38,027 nt of DNA from a virus. The notes under the pieces are model-generated. The model was given only the letters and a program-made list of their open reading frames with translations. It had not been told where the DNA came from and did not search any database. The stretch is taken from IMG/VR virus record IMGVR_UViG_3300020220_000150, positions 1 through 38,027 of that record. One strand, written 5' to 3'. A program made the position numbers and the translations under genes. Each line of letters begins with the position of its first letter. Within the stretch, counting starts at the first letter, position 1. Of this stretch, positions 1 to 8,135 are shown piece after piece.

Positions 1-2627
1 CCAAGCGTACCGGTCAGCGTACCGCCGCTTAACGGGAGGGCGTAGCTGTTGAAGTTACCGGCGTGAAGTACGATGTTGTTCGCGACATACATTGTGCTGT
101 CGCCGCTGTGGCGAATTGAGAACCGAGCGTTGATCTCCGAATTAACGTTCGACGTGTTTGTTCTTACCGGAAACGATGCGCCGTTCGCGCTTGTGAATCC
201 GCTCAAATACACCGTCGCGCTTGCATTCGCTCCATTCGGACATTGCAAGCGATAAGTTGCGGTTCCTCCGCGCAACCAGACCACAGCGCCCTCGACAGCC
301 AAGGCGAACCCGGCGACCATCGACGTGTAGCTTTCGTGGAATTCAACGACTCGGCGGTTCTGGTTGTTCCCACCCCATGCGCCGTCGCCCGCCCAATCGA
401 AAGTAAACGTCAGCCCGCCCTTATGCGCTCCCGTACCAATCGGGTTCCAAGGGGCGGTGTCAGCATATCCGCGGGTTATTGAGTAACGATTAAATCCGAA
501 TCCCGCGCTGCCGGGGATGACAACCGGATAATAAGTGTTTTCGTCCCCGCCGACAGTAATCGTAATCGTGTTCTGGTCGATTAATCCGCGAAGGACAGTT
601 GTGCTTACGTTGCCAACAGTTGCCGCATTGCCTGTGATATTGATTCCCCAAGTACCGCTTGCATTTCCCCCGGTTAGCGTTGGCGCATAACTGTTGTAGT
701 TCGAAGCGTTGAGAACTAGATTCCCGCCAAAGTATCCGTTTGTGTAGATGTTCCCGGCGACGTACAGATTGTTGCCACCGCCGGAGTTACCGACTTGAAC
801 GTGCTTTCCGTCGTTTGCGTAGTTCAACCACAGATGATCAACACCTGCTGAAACGCTGTCCTTACCCCAAATGTGACGCACTTGAAGCCGCGCATCACCG
901 GTGCCACCGATATTTAATCCGCCGTTACCGGCGTTCCAGCTTTGGTTAGGCACAATCGTAACTGTGCCGCCGGTAATCCGTAGAACGTCGCCGTGTGTCT
1001 GATTTCCTAGCAGCAGATCGTTGCCGAACCCGTAGATACGAACGGAGTTTCCTGCGCCCGGCCCGAAGGATGGGTGTCCGGCGACGTAGAAATAGTCGTC
1101 GGTGTGCCACCCCATCGCGCCAACATTGACGCCGCTGCTTCTTTCAAAATATCGGTGTGTGCCGCGAACGTGACCGACAGACCCCGTGAGCAGACCGCCG
1201 CTCAACGGTAGCTTCGTGCTGTCAGTCGCCGACGTCGCTGTCGCCGCGTTGCCCGTGATGTTGATCCCCCAAGTGCCGGAAGCACCAGTTCCCGTCAGCG
1301 TTGGCGAGTAGCTGTTGTACGTTGTGCTGGTGAGGATCTGCGTCCATGACGACCAGTTTTGGCAACAATCGCGAAGGCTTCTGACGTATAGCGGAGTCGA
1401 GGTCGTGCTTATCCAATCGCCTGCGATTTGAATAGTCCCCGCGCTGCCGCCGCCCCAAGCCAGAACCTCGGCGTATGTCGTCGGCGGGTTGCCGCCATTG
1501 TTTGCGGCGGTGAACGTGCTGTAGTTGTAGACACCGCTCGAGTGTGTGCTGCGTCCTGTCTCGCCAGAAATTCTGCCAAACCATCGGACGCTGTCTGCGC
1601 TACCGCTAATTGACGCAGAACTTGTGATGTATCCCGAATCGTTGGTAAACGTCGAGACGTTCGTCGGCTGGGTGTAACTCAGAACTCCAGTCGAGTTGTT
1701 GTAACTCAGCGAACCAGTCGCTGTGATCGCGCCTCTTGCGCGAGAATTTGTGAAGTAAAGGTTAGTGCTGCCTTCAGGAACTGCATCCGTGCTTCCGGGT
1801 GATGCAGAGATCTCAACATATGCAGATCCAGACCAGCGATAAGTTTTTGCTGTGTCGATTGTAATGTAGATCTTTCCTGACTCGCCGGTTCCCGGAAGTG
1901 CTGCAAGATTTGCATACTCAAGAACATCGTCTACATAAGACGGAAGTTGGGTAGACGGAACCTTTCCAGATCCGTCGAGCGATGCGTAGCCATTGGCGAC
2001 GCCTTTATTGCCGGAGTTTTCCGGCGTAAATCCAAGTGCGGTGGTAACGTCTGCGTTACTTATTAGTGCGCCGGTAGTGACGCGACCTTTCGCGTCAACA
2101 GTCACCTTGCTATAGGTTCCCGCAGTCGCCCCGCTATTAGAAAGCGTAAGCGTTGTCGAGGAGCCAGTAGTTCCGCTTCCGGTTACATCGCCGGTGAAGC
2201 TCAAAGATCCAGACGGGATAGCACCCCAAGACGGACTGCTGCCGTCAGTGGTGAGGTACTTTCCGCTCTGTCCTGCCTGAGTAGGAAGGAAACTGTTCTT
2301 TACCGCAGATGACGGGCTGCGAACTTCAGAAACGTGCAGGTACTGCGCGTGGTCATCATCTCCAAGACCAGAAAGGTTTCCGTGATCCGGAACAGGATCT
2401 GCCGAAGGCTCCCATGCAGCGCCGTTCCAAACGAGCTTCTCTCCAACAGCAGGGGCGTCCGCTGAAACCGCACGGCCTTGGATCTTCGCTACGTTCGGAG
2501 CGGATGATGTGCCGGAAAGATCTCCACCAATCTCAACCTTGTCTGAATTGAGATTGGTGAAGTTAGCGTCCAACTCATTATTAGTGAGCGGACTGCCTTT
2601 CCCTGCGCGGGTCGTGAGATTCGACAT
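1..2627 (-). CDS. Tail fibre / receptor-binding protein, C-terminus cut by window edge
   Basis: The minus frame is open from an ATG at 2627 to base 1, at least 875 codons without a stop. An AGGGG lies 8 bases before the ATG. The N-terminus (SNLTTRAGKGSPLTNNELD) is typical of phage fibres that anchor to the tail. The body is Gly/Ser/Thr/Asn rich with fibre-type motifs such as NLSGLGDDDHAQYL, VTVDAKGRVTTG and ALGFTPEN. A unit reading NSY-PTLTG--ASGTWGINITGNAAT occurs at about 1246-1319 and 622-698, and a partial third begins near 60-1. These repeats are typical of trimeric beta-structured shafts. It is the last late gene visible, after the 147-aa tail-associated gene. The receptor-binding tip, and any chaperone domain, lie outside the window. 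Confidence 0.88.
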   Translation of the reverse strand, partial: MSNLTTRAGKGSPLTNNELDANFTNLNSDKVEIGGDLSGTSSAPNVAKIQGRAVSADAPAVGEKLVWNGAAWEPSADPVPDHGNLSGLGDDDHAQYLHVSEVRSPSSAVKNSFLPTQAGQSGKYLTTDGSSPSWGAIPSGSLSFTGDVTGSGTTGSSTTLTLSNSGATAGTYSKVTVDAKGRVTTGALISNADVTTALGFTPENSGNKGVANGYASLDGSGKVPSTQLPSYVDDVLEYANLAALPGTGESGKIYITIDTAKTYRWSGSAYVEISASPGSTDAVPEGSTNLYFTNSRARGAITATGSLSYNNSTGVLSYTQPTNVSTFTNDSGYITSSASISGSADSVRWFGRISGETGRSTHSSGVYNYSTFTAANNGGNPPTTYAEVLAWGGGSAGTIQIAGDWISTTSTPLYVRSLRDCCQNWSSWTQILTSTTYNSYSPTLTGTGASGTWGINITGNAATATSATDSTKLPLSGGLLTGSVGHVRGTHRYFERSSGVNVGAMGWHTDDYFYVAGHPSFGPGAGNSVRIYGFGNDLLLGNQTHGDVLRITGGTVTIVPNQSWNAGNGGLNIGGTGDARLQVRHIWGKDSVSAGVDHLWLNYANDGKHVQVGNSGGGNNLYVAGNIYTNGYFGGNLVLNASNYNSYAPTLTGGNASGTWGINITGNAATVGNVSTTVLRGLIDQNTITITVGGDENTYYPVVIPGSAGFGFNRYSITRGYADTAPWNPIGTGAHKGGLTFTFDWAGDGAWGGNNQNRRVVEFHESYTSMVAGFALAVEGAVVWLRGGTATYRLQCPNGANASATVYLSGFTSANGASFPVRTNTSNVNSEINARFSIRHSGDSTMYVANNIVLHAGNFNSYALPLSGGTLTGTL

Positions 2628-2639
2628 GCCTTTCCCCTA

Positions 2640-3083
2640 TTAGGAGATCGTTATCGTCCAAGTCACCGTCATCGTGTCCGATGCACCCTTGTTCACAATA
2701 GGGAACACCGTGCGGCAAAGCATCGTGCCGCCGGTGCCGGAGTTTAGGATTCCGGCTTCGGTCACCGCGCCACTGCCAATTCCGGCATTGAAGGTCGCAA
2801 CGTAGGTTGCAACAGCACCGGTCGCCGTTCCGCTAGTCAAAGATGCGCGACCCAGTTCGCCGCCGAGGGCGGTATCACCGACGACAGGCGAGATCGAGTT
2901 AGACCCAATTGCCATGTGGCTCATAACAGGGGACGCCGTGCCTACCATGCGCGAGGCAATGAAGCCCTTGCCAGCCGTCACGACGAGGTTGTTGAAATCG
3001 CGTTCATCCTTCAGGGTTCCGTTTTCATCGAAAACACGGATCTGAAGACGACCGCTCACTTTTATGTCTTCATTCGCTTTCAT
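2640..3083 (-). CDS. Tail-associated structural protein, unnamed family
   Basis: This 147-aa protein is of a type commonly found beside tail fibre genes. It starts MKANEDIKVSGRLQIRVFDE, followed by an NLVVTAGKGFIASRM block and AIGSNS, then a Thr/Ala/Gly-rich beta-like C-half with EAGI and MLCRTVF and an end in TMTVTWTITIS. Charge is low and no membrane segment is seen. It ends in tandem stops (TAA TAG) 13 bases before the fibre start, and an AGAGG precedes its own ATG. A baseplate or fibre-attachment role is inferred from position and from similarity to proteins I recall next to phage fibres. There is no catalytic motif. Confidence 0.75.
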   Translation of the reverse strand: MKANEDIKVSGRLQIRVFDENGTLKDERDFNNLVVTAGKGFIASRMVGTASPVMSHMAIGSNSISPVVGDTALGGELGRASLTSGTATGAVATYVATFNAGIGSGAVTEAGILNSGTGGTMLCRTVFPIVNKGASDTMTVTWTITIS

Positions 3084-3096
3084 TCAAATAGCCTCT

Positions 3097-4047
3097 TTAG
3101 AAGTATTGAGAAGAACCAACATAGTCCTCGGCAAAGTAAGTGATGTCGGCGTAATCCGTCATCCTTAAAAAGCCGGAGTCTGCTGCGGTCATCATCTCGC
3201 TCGGATTCTTACCGAACACAAGCAAGAACTCGTCGATCACATACTCCGTCTCTTCAGGTAGACGAGAGTACGCAACCAGTACTGAAGCCTCGTCTGACGC
3301 TGCAACCGACTCGCTTCTCTGTGTAGAGAAAAACGAGTAGATAAAGTCGCCTAATAATACAGACTCGGCAAAACCCTTTGTAGTATCAACCTGCGCATGG
3401 TCTGCCGCAGATTGCGAATCAGCCAGATTGAATCCGATGTCGAAGATGATCTCTTCAAGCGTCGGGACTTCATCGTCCAGCCCCTTGCCGATGCCAATCC
3501 TTGACGAGTCGGCCATCGAGAAGGAGTCTGCCTGCGGGGTCTCAAAGCCTTTCGATACCGCATCAGCAAGCCCTTGAAGGTCTGAAAACCCCTTGGATAC
3601 GCCAAACGAAACCTCTTCCGTGGCGGGGGCTACTAGATCGGCAAGAACCTTGCCCGTGTCGTGCTTGTAAAAGTCGAACGGGAAAGCGAAGTCGTCGAGA
3701 ACCTTCTCATTACTGAGAATGATCTCGTCGAGTTGGGTCAGGCTATCTGACAGCCCCTTGTCGAATACCAGAAGAACCTGATCCGCGACGACCTGAGTAT
3801 CGTTGACCCAGCGGTCAACCGGAGTCGGATCAATCTCGACGTTGGCAGCCTTGAGGTTAATGTACTGCGACAACGCATAAGCGTTGACGTAGGTCAGCGG
3901 CCCACGAAGTTCTGCGTATTCGAGTACGTCCTTTAGATCGACGTACTGGGTTACAGCCCTCGCATACGCATGTAGCGGCTCAGTACGCAGTTTCTGGAAC
4001 TGCGCAGCCTGTACAGGTTTTGGGAGATCGAGGACGACACGAATCAT
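3097..4047 (-). CDS. Putative tail/fibre structural protein with KG-(F/L) repeats
   Basis: This 316-aa acidic protein has no recognisable enzyme motif. The middle contains an irregular repeat built on KG followed by F or L, a small or acidic residue and D/E: DKGLSDS, SKGFSDL, SKGFETP, GKGLDDE, TKGFAES. Between copies are acidic stretches such as LDEIILS and LEEIIFD. The N-terminus (MIRVVLDLPKPVQAAQFQ) differs from the rest and may be the anchoring part. The start overlaps the upstream BppU-like stop by one base (TAATG), suggesting translational coupling in the tail block. A structural role is inferred from position and repetition; no family name can be given. Confidence 0.7.
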   Translation of the reverse strand: MIRVVLDLPKPVQAAQFQKLRTEPLHAYARAVTQYVDLKDVLEYAELRGPLTYVNAYALSQYINLKAANVEIDPTPVDRWVNDTQVVADQVLLVFDKGLSDSLTQLDEIILSNEKVLDDFAFPFDFYKHDTGKVLADLVAPATEEVSFGVSKGFSDLQGLADAVSKGFETPQADSFSMADSSRIGIGKGLDDEVPTLEEIIFDIGFNLADSQSAADHAQVDTTKGFAESVLLGDFIYSFFSTQRSESVAASDEASVLVAYSRLPEETEYVIDEFLLVFGKNPSEMMTAADSGFLRMTDYADITYFAEDYVGSSQYF

Positions 4048-4418
4048 TAGAAGTCAGATCGAACGCGAAGTTTAATAAGGTCGTAGACAGTCTGAACACC
4101 CCCGCCGGAGGTCTCCATTTCAATCTCAGCCTCATAAACACCGGCAGCGTTCAACGACTCAGGAGTCCATTGAAAGGCAACTCGACCATTGATGGCGTCC
4201 GTGACCGTTCCGGTCAGCGTGGACTTAATGGCCGTAGATCCAACTTCTCGGATTTTGAAACGAACGGTAGATCCAGTCAGGTCTATCGGCTGCCAAGTAG
4301 CGGGATCGCTCTCATCGAGGATCTGCCCGGTAGCAGCCTGATTGCTATCTTTAAGATATACATAGAGGACTGGAAGCGTATCGCCCTCGACCAGAGGGAT
4401 AGTTGCGCTGTAACTCAT
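4047..4418 (-). CDS. BppU-like N-terminal domain protein (baseplate/tail)
   Basis: The 123 residues have the layout of the beta-sandwich N-terminal domain of phage baseplate upper proteins (BppU/DUF2479-like): an opening with VEGDTLPVLYVYLKD, then LTGSTVRFKIRE, a GRVAFQWTPESLNAAGVYEAE strand pattern, and a closing hydrophobic strand. Here the domain stands alone, without the C-terminal receptor-binding part seen in lactococcal BppU. It overlaps the upstream adaptor gene by 4 bases and the downstream gene by 1. In short-tailed phages such single domains probably connect fibres to the tail hub. The domain assignment is moderately sure; the exact virion position is not known. Confidence 0.72.
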   Translation of the reverse strand: MSYSATIPLVEGDTLPVLYVYLKDSNQAATGQILDESDPATWQPIDLTGSTVRFKIREVGSTAIKSTLTGTVTDAINGRVAFQWTPESLNAAGVYEAEIEMETSGGGVQTVYDLIKLRVRSDF

Positions 4419-5050
4419 ACAAACTCCCTAGGTGCGACGGTCAACGGGCCACCCGCATAACCATGCTTGGACTTGCGGATCGCAAGACCAAGGGCTTTGT
4501 CGAAAAGGCTCTTGTTGATGTTCGCCCTGTTCGGGTCAGACCAAACCTTTTCCGGCTGGATCTGGAGCCTGTACAACGCACCCTTGATCAGGGTCTCCGA
4601 GTTTTCATTGGCAATGAAGTCAGGTATCGATGTGCTACTCTGCGACGGCTTGAGGGAATAGAGAACGTAAAGCGTCTCGCTCACCTCCGGCGTCGGAGCA
4701 ACGGTGATCGTGTCACTGTCGTTCATCGTGTAGCAACGCGCAGGCCCACGCCCAGATTTCATGATGATGTCTACCGGCGTGACCGGAGACAACTTCTCGT
4801 AACTCGGCGAGGACGAAGTCCCGCGATTCCGGTACAGTCCAAGAACGTGATTGATCTCAGAACCCGTAGGCGGACTAAGATCGATCTCATTCGTATTTGC
4901 AGGGAGGATCGAATCCTCAAGCGGCTGAATCCAAACGTCAGTCTTGATGCAGAACTCGATTGCCGCGTCCTTAATGCACTGGGCAATAGAAAACACCGGG
5001 CAACCGGGAACCTCTAAAAGAACCCTATTTGCCAAGTCGGTGTATTTCAC
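4415..5050 (-). CDS. Head-tail connector / tail tube-like adaptor protein
   Basis: This 211-aa protein begins MKYTDLANRVLLEVPGCPV and has a helical N-terminal part with IAQCIKDAAIEFC, a beta-rich middle with NHVLGLYRN and PARCYTMND, and a C-terminal LIKGALYRLQIQP helix. The same organisation is seen in phage connector proteins placed after an adaptor gene. Its start lies 4 bases inside the end of the preceding adaptor. The probable role is in the connector ring below the portal or the short tail tube. Function is assigned from position and general resemblance, without a diagnostic motif. Confidence 0.75.
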   Translation of the reverse strand: MKYTDLANRVLLEVPGCPVFSIAQCIKDAAIEFCIKTDVWIQPLEDSILPANTNEIDLSPPTGSEINHVLGLYRNRGTSSSPSYEKLSPVTPVDIIMKSGRGPARCYTMNDSDTITVAPTPEVSETLYVLYSLKPSQSSTSIPDFIANENSETLIKGALYRLQIQPEKVWSDPNRANINKSLFDKALGLAIRKSKHGYAGGPLTVAPREFV

Positions 5051-5739
5051 GCTGCGGCTCCGCTACCCGGCGGGATACGAGGACGCGGGGTCGAAGCAGA
5101 GTCCGACTGCGTCTTGATACCGAGGGCGTTTTGGAAAGCCTGCAGATGAGCCTGCGCACGGGCAACATTACCCGCGTATTCAGAGTCCTTCGAGTACGCC
5201 CGGTAGAGCAGGTAATCGAGGATCGCGTTCGCGTAGATGTCATCGATGTCGATGGTCGTAGTCGAGATGTCCGCAAGATCGTTCGGGCCGCCAGTCGAAG
5301 TGATCGTATTCGGAGCGGAACTGTAGACGATCTCAATCTGAGCGGTGTTAGTCGGCTTCGGATAGAGATAAAACGTCTTCGGATCGAGCGGGTTGTAGAT
5401 GTAGTGTTCGATCAGAACAGTTCCCGCAGTTGGCGTGTTATGCCAATCGGGAAGCTGATCGTCCATGATTCGGCGATCAATCTGCCGAATCGCCTTGCCG
5501 CCGACGTTGCGAACAACATCGAGCAATCGCAAAGCAGCGGAGGGTAGGGTCTGTTTAGATCCAGCCACACAATCGAATGACGTGTTGACAGTCTTCGCAT
5601 CAGGACGAACAAGAACGACTTCGCGCTGCGCGTCGTTGAAGAACTTCAGAAGTTCCTGCTTCGCCCAGCGAGTGCCAGTCGTATCCTGAAGGATGATCTG
5701 CGCACGGTCTATGATGTCAACCACTTTTACCGTAGCCAT
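5047..5739 (-). CDS. Phage adaptor protein, DUF6682-like (head completion)
   Basis: The 230 residues carry the pattern of the phage adaptor family DUF6682. The N-terminal helices read VVDIIDRAQIILQDTTGTRW followed by ELLKFFNDAQREVVLVRPD. An alpha/beta middle contains LLDVVRNVGGKAIRQIDRR and TFYLYPKP, and the C-terminal helices contain YANAILDYLLYRAYSKDSEYA. The last residues are Pro/Gly/Ala-rich. Such proteins form the ring linking portal to tail. The gene lies directly after the capsid and LEM-like genes, as expected in podoviruses, and overlaps the next gene by 4 bases. Confidence 0.82.
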   Translation of the reverse strand: MATVKVVDIIDRAQIILQDTTGTRWAKQELLKFFNDAQREVVLVRPDAKTVNTSFDCVAGSKQTLPSAALRLLDVVRNVGGKAIRQIDRRIMDDQLPDWHNTPTAGTVLIEHYIYNPLDPKTFYLYPKPTNTAQIEIVYSSAPNTITSTGGPNDLADISTTTIDIDDIYANAILDYLLYRAYSKDSEYAGNVARAQAHLQAFQNALGIKTQSDSASTPRPRIPPGSGAAA

Positions 5740-5742
5740 GTT

Positions 5743-5988
5743 TTAACCTTCGTAATACGGTTCTAAGTCAGGGTTGTCAGCGTACACAGGGTTCCAGTCC
5801 CAGATCACGCCGGTACGTTTGTTTTTCAACTTCTTGATCGGCAGGCTTGGCATGTCCTCGATTTTTGTCGGGGGTGCGCCGAGTGAATTAACCTCGACCT
5901 GCAAGTCTTGAAGTTTCTTTCGCCTATCAAGAGTCACACCAAAGTTTGCTTTGGCGTACTCGTAAAGTTCGTCCTTATTCATATCCAT
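5743..5988 (-). CDS. Small HeH/LEM-like structural-block protein
   Basis: This 81-aa protein has an N-terminal helix-extended-loop-helix pattern, NKDELYEYAKANFGVTLDRR followed by KKLQDLQVEV, of the kind called HeH/LEM in phage proteins. The rest (PPTKIEDMPSLPIKKLKNKR) is Pro/Lys-rich and ends acidic with Trp and Tyr. It sits between the capsid and adaptor genes. Similar small genes occur at this place in many phages and may bind DNA or decorate the capsid interior, but the function is not established. A strong hairpin precedes it on the transcript (5999-6028). Confidence 0.7.
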   Translation of the reverse strand: MDMNKDELYEYAKANFGVTLDRRKKLQDLQVEVNSLGAPPTKIEDMPSLPIKKLKNKRTGVIWDWNPVYADNPDLEPYYEG

Positions 5989-5998
5989 CCAAAGGGTC

Positions 5999-6028
5999 GG
6001 GGAGAGTATGGTTTCCCATACCCTCCCC
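5999..6028 (-). terminator. Strong hairpin after capsid gene, GAAA tetraloop
   Basis: Read on the minus strand, GGGGAGGGTATGG and CCATACTCTCCCC pair around a GAAA loop. In RNA one position is a G-U pair, so the 13-bp stem is unbroken, and it is capped by a stable GNRA tetraloop. It begins 7 bases after the capsid stop and about 10 bases before the next gene. No U-run follows, so it is likely a partial terminator or a 3'-end stabiliser that raises capsid mRNA relative to downstream genes. Confidence 0.65.
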
Positions 6029-6035
6029 TCTCCAA

Positions 6036-6917
6036 TTACATGCCGTTCAGCTTGAGAGCCACGCCGCAGGTCGGGTGAACAACCTTGTAGCCGTAGACCT
6101 TCAGGCCGCGCACACCGTCACCGAAGGACGACTCAAGGCGAACCGTCTCAGTGTTGGTGAACTGCGAAGCGAAGCACGCGAACTTCTTGTGACCAGCCAA
6201 GCAGAGGCGCTTGCCAGAGTCACCGCCCGAACCAGCGGCGAGGAGGTTCGACTGATAGACCGTGAAGCGGTCGATCATGCCAACCTTGCCGTTGCGGAGC
6301 GGCGAAGCCGAGTCACCAGTGAGGTACGCGAACTTCAGATCGGACTTCTTGAGAAGTTCGATCACCTTCGGCGAGACAACGAGGAAGCGGTCGCTATCCG
6401 GAATGTTGTCTTCGTCGAGGATACGAGCAGCCTCAAGGATCGGGTCGAGGATGTTCGACGCGGTCGGCGTGGTGCCAACATCCACCACGTTTCCAGCCTG
6501 AACGCCAGACACAATGTTGCCGAGAACGTCCGTCTCGACAGCAATGCGCATCTGCTCAGAAGCGTCACGAGCAGCCTCATCCCAGAACGAGATGTCGCTT
6601 TCGGCCTTCAGCACATCGTCCACCTTGAAGGCGTACGACTTGGCCTTGTCAACGAGCAACTCGATGGTCGAGGTCGTCACGTCCTGATACGAGATCGTGC
6701 CGGTGTAGTTCGCGACGGTGATCGCCGGAACCGTACGGATCACAACCTTCGAACCCTGACCAGAGATCTCACCCTCGTAATCGTTGTTCGTCACCTGCTC
6801 AAGAACAGACGCCGCGTAGAACTTCGCCTGCAACTTCTTCGAGAAGATATCAGGGACGAAGCCAGCGGCACCGTTCGCAACCCAGCCGCCATTGGCGACC
6901 GTAAAGTTCATAGCCAT
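6036..6917 (-). CDS. Major capsid protein
   Basis: This 293-aa protein starts MAMNFTVANGGW, followed by a segment reading VPDIFSKKLQAKFYAASVLE, typical of the N-arm and E-loop start of HK97-fold coat proteins of the P22-like/DUF capsid type. Other family-like pieces are GSKVVIRTVPAITVANYTG, a long middle with DEAARDASEQMRIAVETDVL, SDRFLVVSPKVIELLKKS and the C-terminal VRGLKVYGYKVVHPTCGVAL. Length and placement, after portal and scaffold and before adaptors, fit the major coat protein. It should form the icosahedral shell on the scaffold. A stable hairpin follows the stop. Confidence 0.9.
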   Translation of the reverse strand: MAMNFTVANGGWVANGAAGFVPDIFSKKLQAKFYAASVLEQVTNNDYEGEISGQGSKVVIRTVPAITVANYTGTISYQDVTTSTIELLVDKAKSYAFKVDDVLKAESDISFWDEAARDASEQMRIAVETDVLGNIVSGVQAGNVVDVGTTPTASNILDPILEAARILDEDNIPDSDRFLVVSPKVIELLKKSDLKFAYLTGDSASPLRNGKVGMIDRFTVYQSNLLAAGSGGDSGKRLCLAGHKKFACFASQFTNTETVRLESSFGDGVRGLKVYGYKVVHPTCGVALKLNGM

Positions 6918-6947
6918 TTCAAAATACCTCTAAGATAAATTTTTACC

Positions 6948-7850
6948 CTAGCGGACACGGCCCTCAGCCCAAGCCTTGTCGATCTCTCCTTCAAACCGCT
7001 CGAAGTCTCGGCGACTCAAAGAATTGATCTCATTGCGAGTCCAAAACCGTTTTCCGCTCACGTTTGGATTTCGCGCCTTCGGCAATTTTGGCTCTGCCAA
7101 TTTCTTTGCCTCAGACGTTACGTCCGTCTTGGGTGCTGAATTCTTAACGCCCTTATATCGGTCGAGAAGCTCGATAACTTCCTCAGACGTCCCCGCTTTG
7201 GCAATCCGTTTCCAAGTTGCGGTTTGTCCGTCGAGCCATTCTTGGAAGCCATCATCGTTTGCGATATCAGCGAAATCAGGATGCTTCGCTTTAACCGACG
7301 CGACGTGCGCCTCCAAACTTCTCTCTTCCTCTGACTTCCGATGAAGTTGCGCTGTCTGCTTGAGTTCGTTTTGTAACTTCTGAAGTTGTTTCAACAGCGG
7401 CTTCGCAATATCTGGGTAGTCGCGTTCCAGTGCTTCTACTTCCGGATCTGGGCCTTGCTGTTCTAACTTCTGAGACAACTCTTGTTCAAGCAGGGCTACT
7501 CGATTAGCAAGGGTATCGCTAAGTTGTTTAGCGGCCTTGGCTTCCTCGATCGCCTTCGTCATTCTGGACTGCGCGTTTTTGTAGCGGTGTTCCGCCTTGG
7601 CAAGTTGCGCCTTCCAGTTTTCATCAGACTCCGACGCACCTGTGTCATCGTCTGACTTGGCCTTTACCTCAGCCTCCGTATCCTGCGGCTCGACAGGTGG
7701 AGTCTCTTCCTGAACGTCTTCCGGCTGCGGCTCTTCAGGTGTGTCCTCTTGGGGCTTCCCCTTTGAAGATTCCTCTCGCGCCTTCTGATACTGTTCAATC
7801 AGAGCGTTCGCTTCAGCTTCCAGCTTTGCTGGATCATTCCTACTTGCCAT
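6948..7850 (-). CDS. Scaffolding protein
   Basis: This 300-aa, highly charged protein lies between portal and capsid genes, the classic place of a scaffold. Residues 1-80 are acidic and rich in Pro and Glu (for example PEEPQPEDVQEETPPVEPQD). About residues 80-190 are heptad-like coiled coil (SRMTKAIEEAKAAKQLSDTL, LQKLQNELKQTAQLHRKSEE). The C-terminal 40 residues are basic and aromatic (KRFWTRNEINSLSRRDFERF), consistent with the coat-binding helix-loop-helix of P22-type scaffolds. It should direct procapsid assembly and then leave. No protease motif is seen. Confidence 0.85.
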   Translation of the reverse strand: MASRNDPAKLEAEANALIEQYQKAREESSKGKPQEDTPEEPQPEDVQEETPPVEPQDTEAEVKAKSDDDTGASESDENWKAQLAKAEHRYKNAQSRMTKAIEEAKAAKQLSDTLANRVALLEQELSQKLEQQGPDPEVEALERDYPDIAKPLLKQLQKLQNELKQTAQLHRKSEEERSLEAHVASVKAKHPDFADIANDDGFQEWLDGQTATWKRIAKAGTSEEVIELLDRYKGVKNSAPKTDVTSEAKKLAEPKLPKARNPNVSGKRFWTRNEINSLSRRDFERFEGEIDKAWAEGRVR

Positions 7851-7883
7851 TTTTTCTCACTCCGGGCCTATTGGCGTATCGGA

Positions 7884-8135
7884 TCAAAGTTCAACAGCGT
7901 GTATCGTTCCCCGATTCGCTGCTTCCAGTACGGCTTTCGCCGAATCCTCTAACTCAAGTAATGCTCTTAACTCAACGACCTTACCTTGCTCAAAGCGGTA
8001 GTTGTCCGTTGTTTCCAGAGCCTTGTGGCATTGGGCGAGGCGTTGGCGGAGCAGGCTGGACAAGACTATCCACTGAGGGTGGCTGGCCAACTCCAGCAAC
8101 GCCCTCGCCTGATCCTTGTTCAACTTCAGCCCCAT
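7884..8135 (-). CDS. Small protein overlapping the portal C-terminus
   Basis: This 83-aa frame starts inside the portal gene and overlaps its last 146 bases. The product, starting MGLKLNKDQARALLELASHP, is mainly helical with Leu-rich heptad-like spacing and ends near the scaffold start. The amino-acid make-up is protein-like, whereas the overlapped portal tail is a low-complexity Gly/Pro/Gln stretch, so this frame appears to be the constrained one locally. Small genes at this location occur in related phages (recollection, not checked). Function unknown; it may assist portal or scaffold assembly. Confidence 0.65.
   Translation of the reverse strand: MGLKLNKDQARALLELASHPQWIVLSSLLRQRLAQCHKALETTDNYRFEQGKVVELRALLELEDSAKAVLEAANRGTIHAVEL

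Noticed and set aside
5946-6938. A 330-codon open frame opposite the capsid gene.
   Set aside because: Arg/Val/His-rich shadow of the capsid gene; no ribosome site or recognisable domain.
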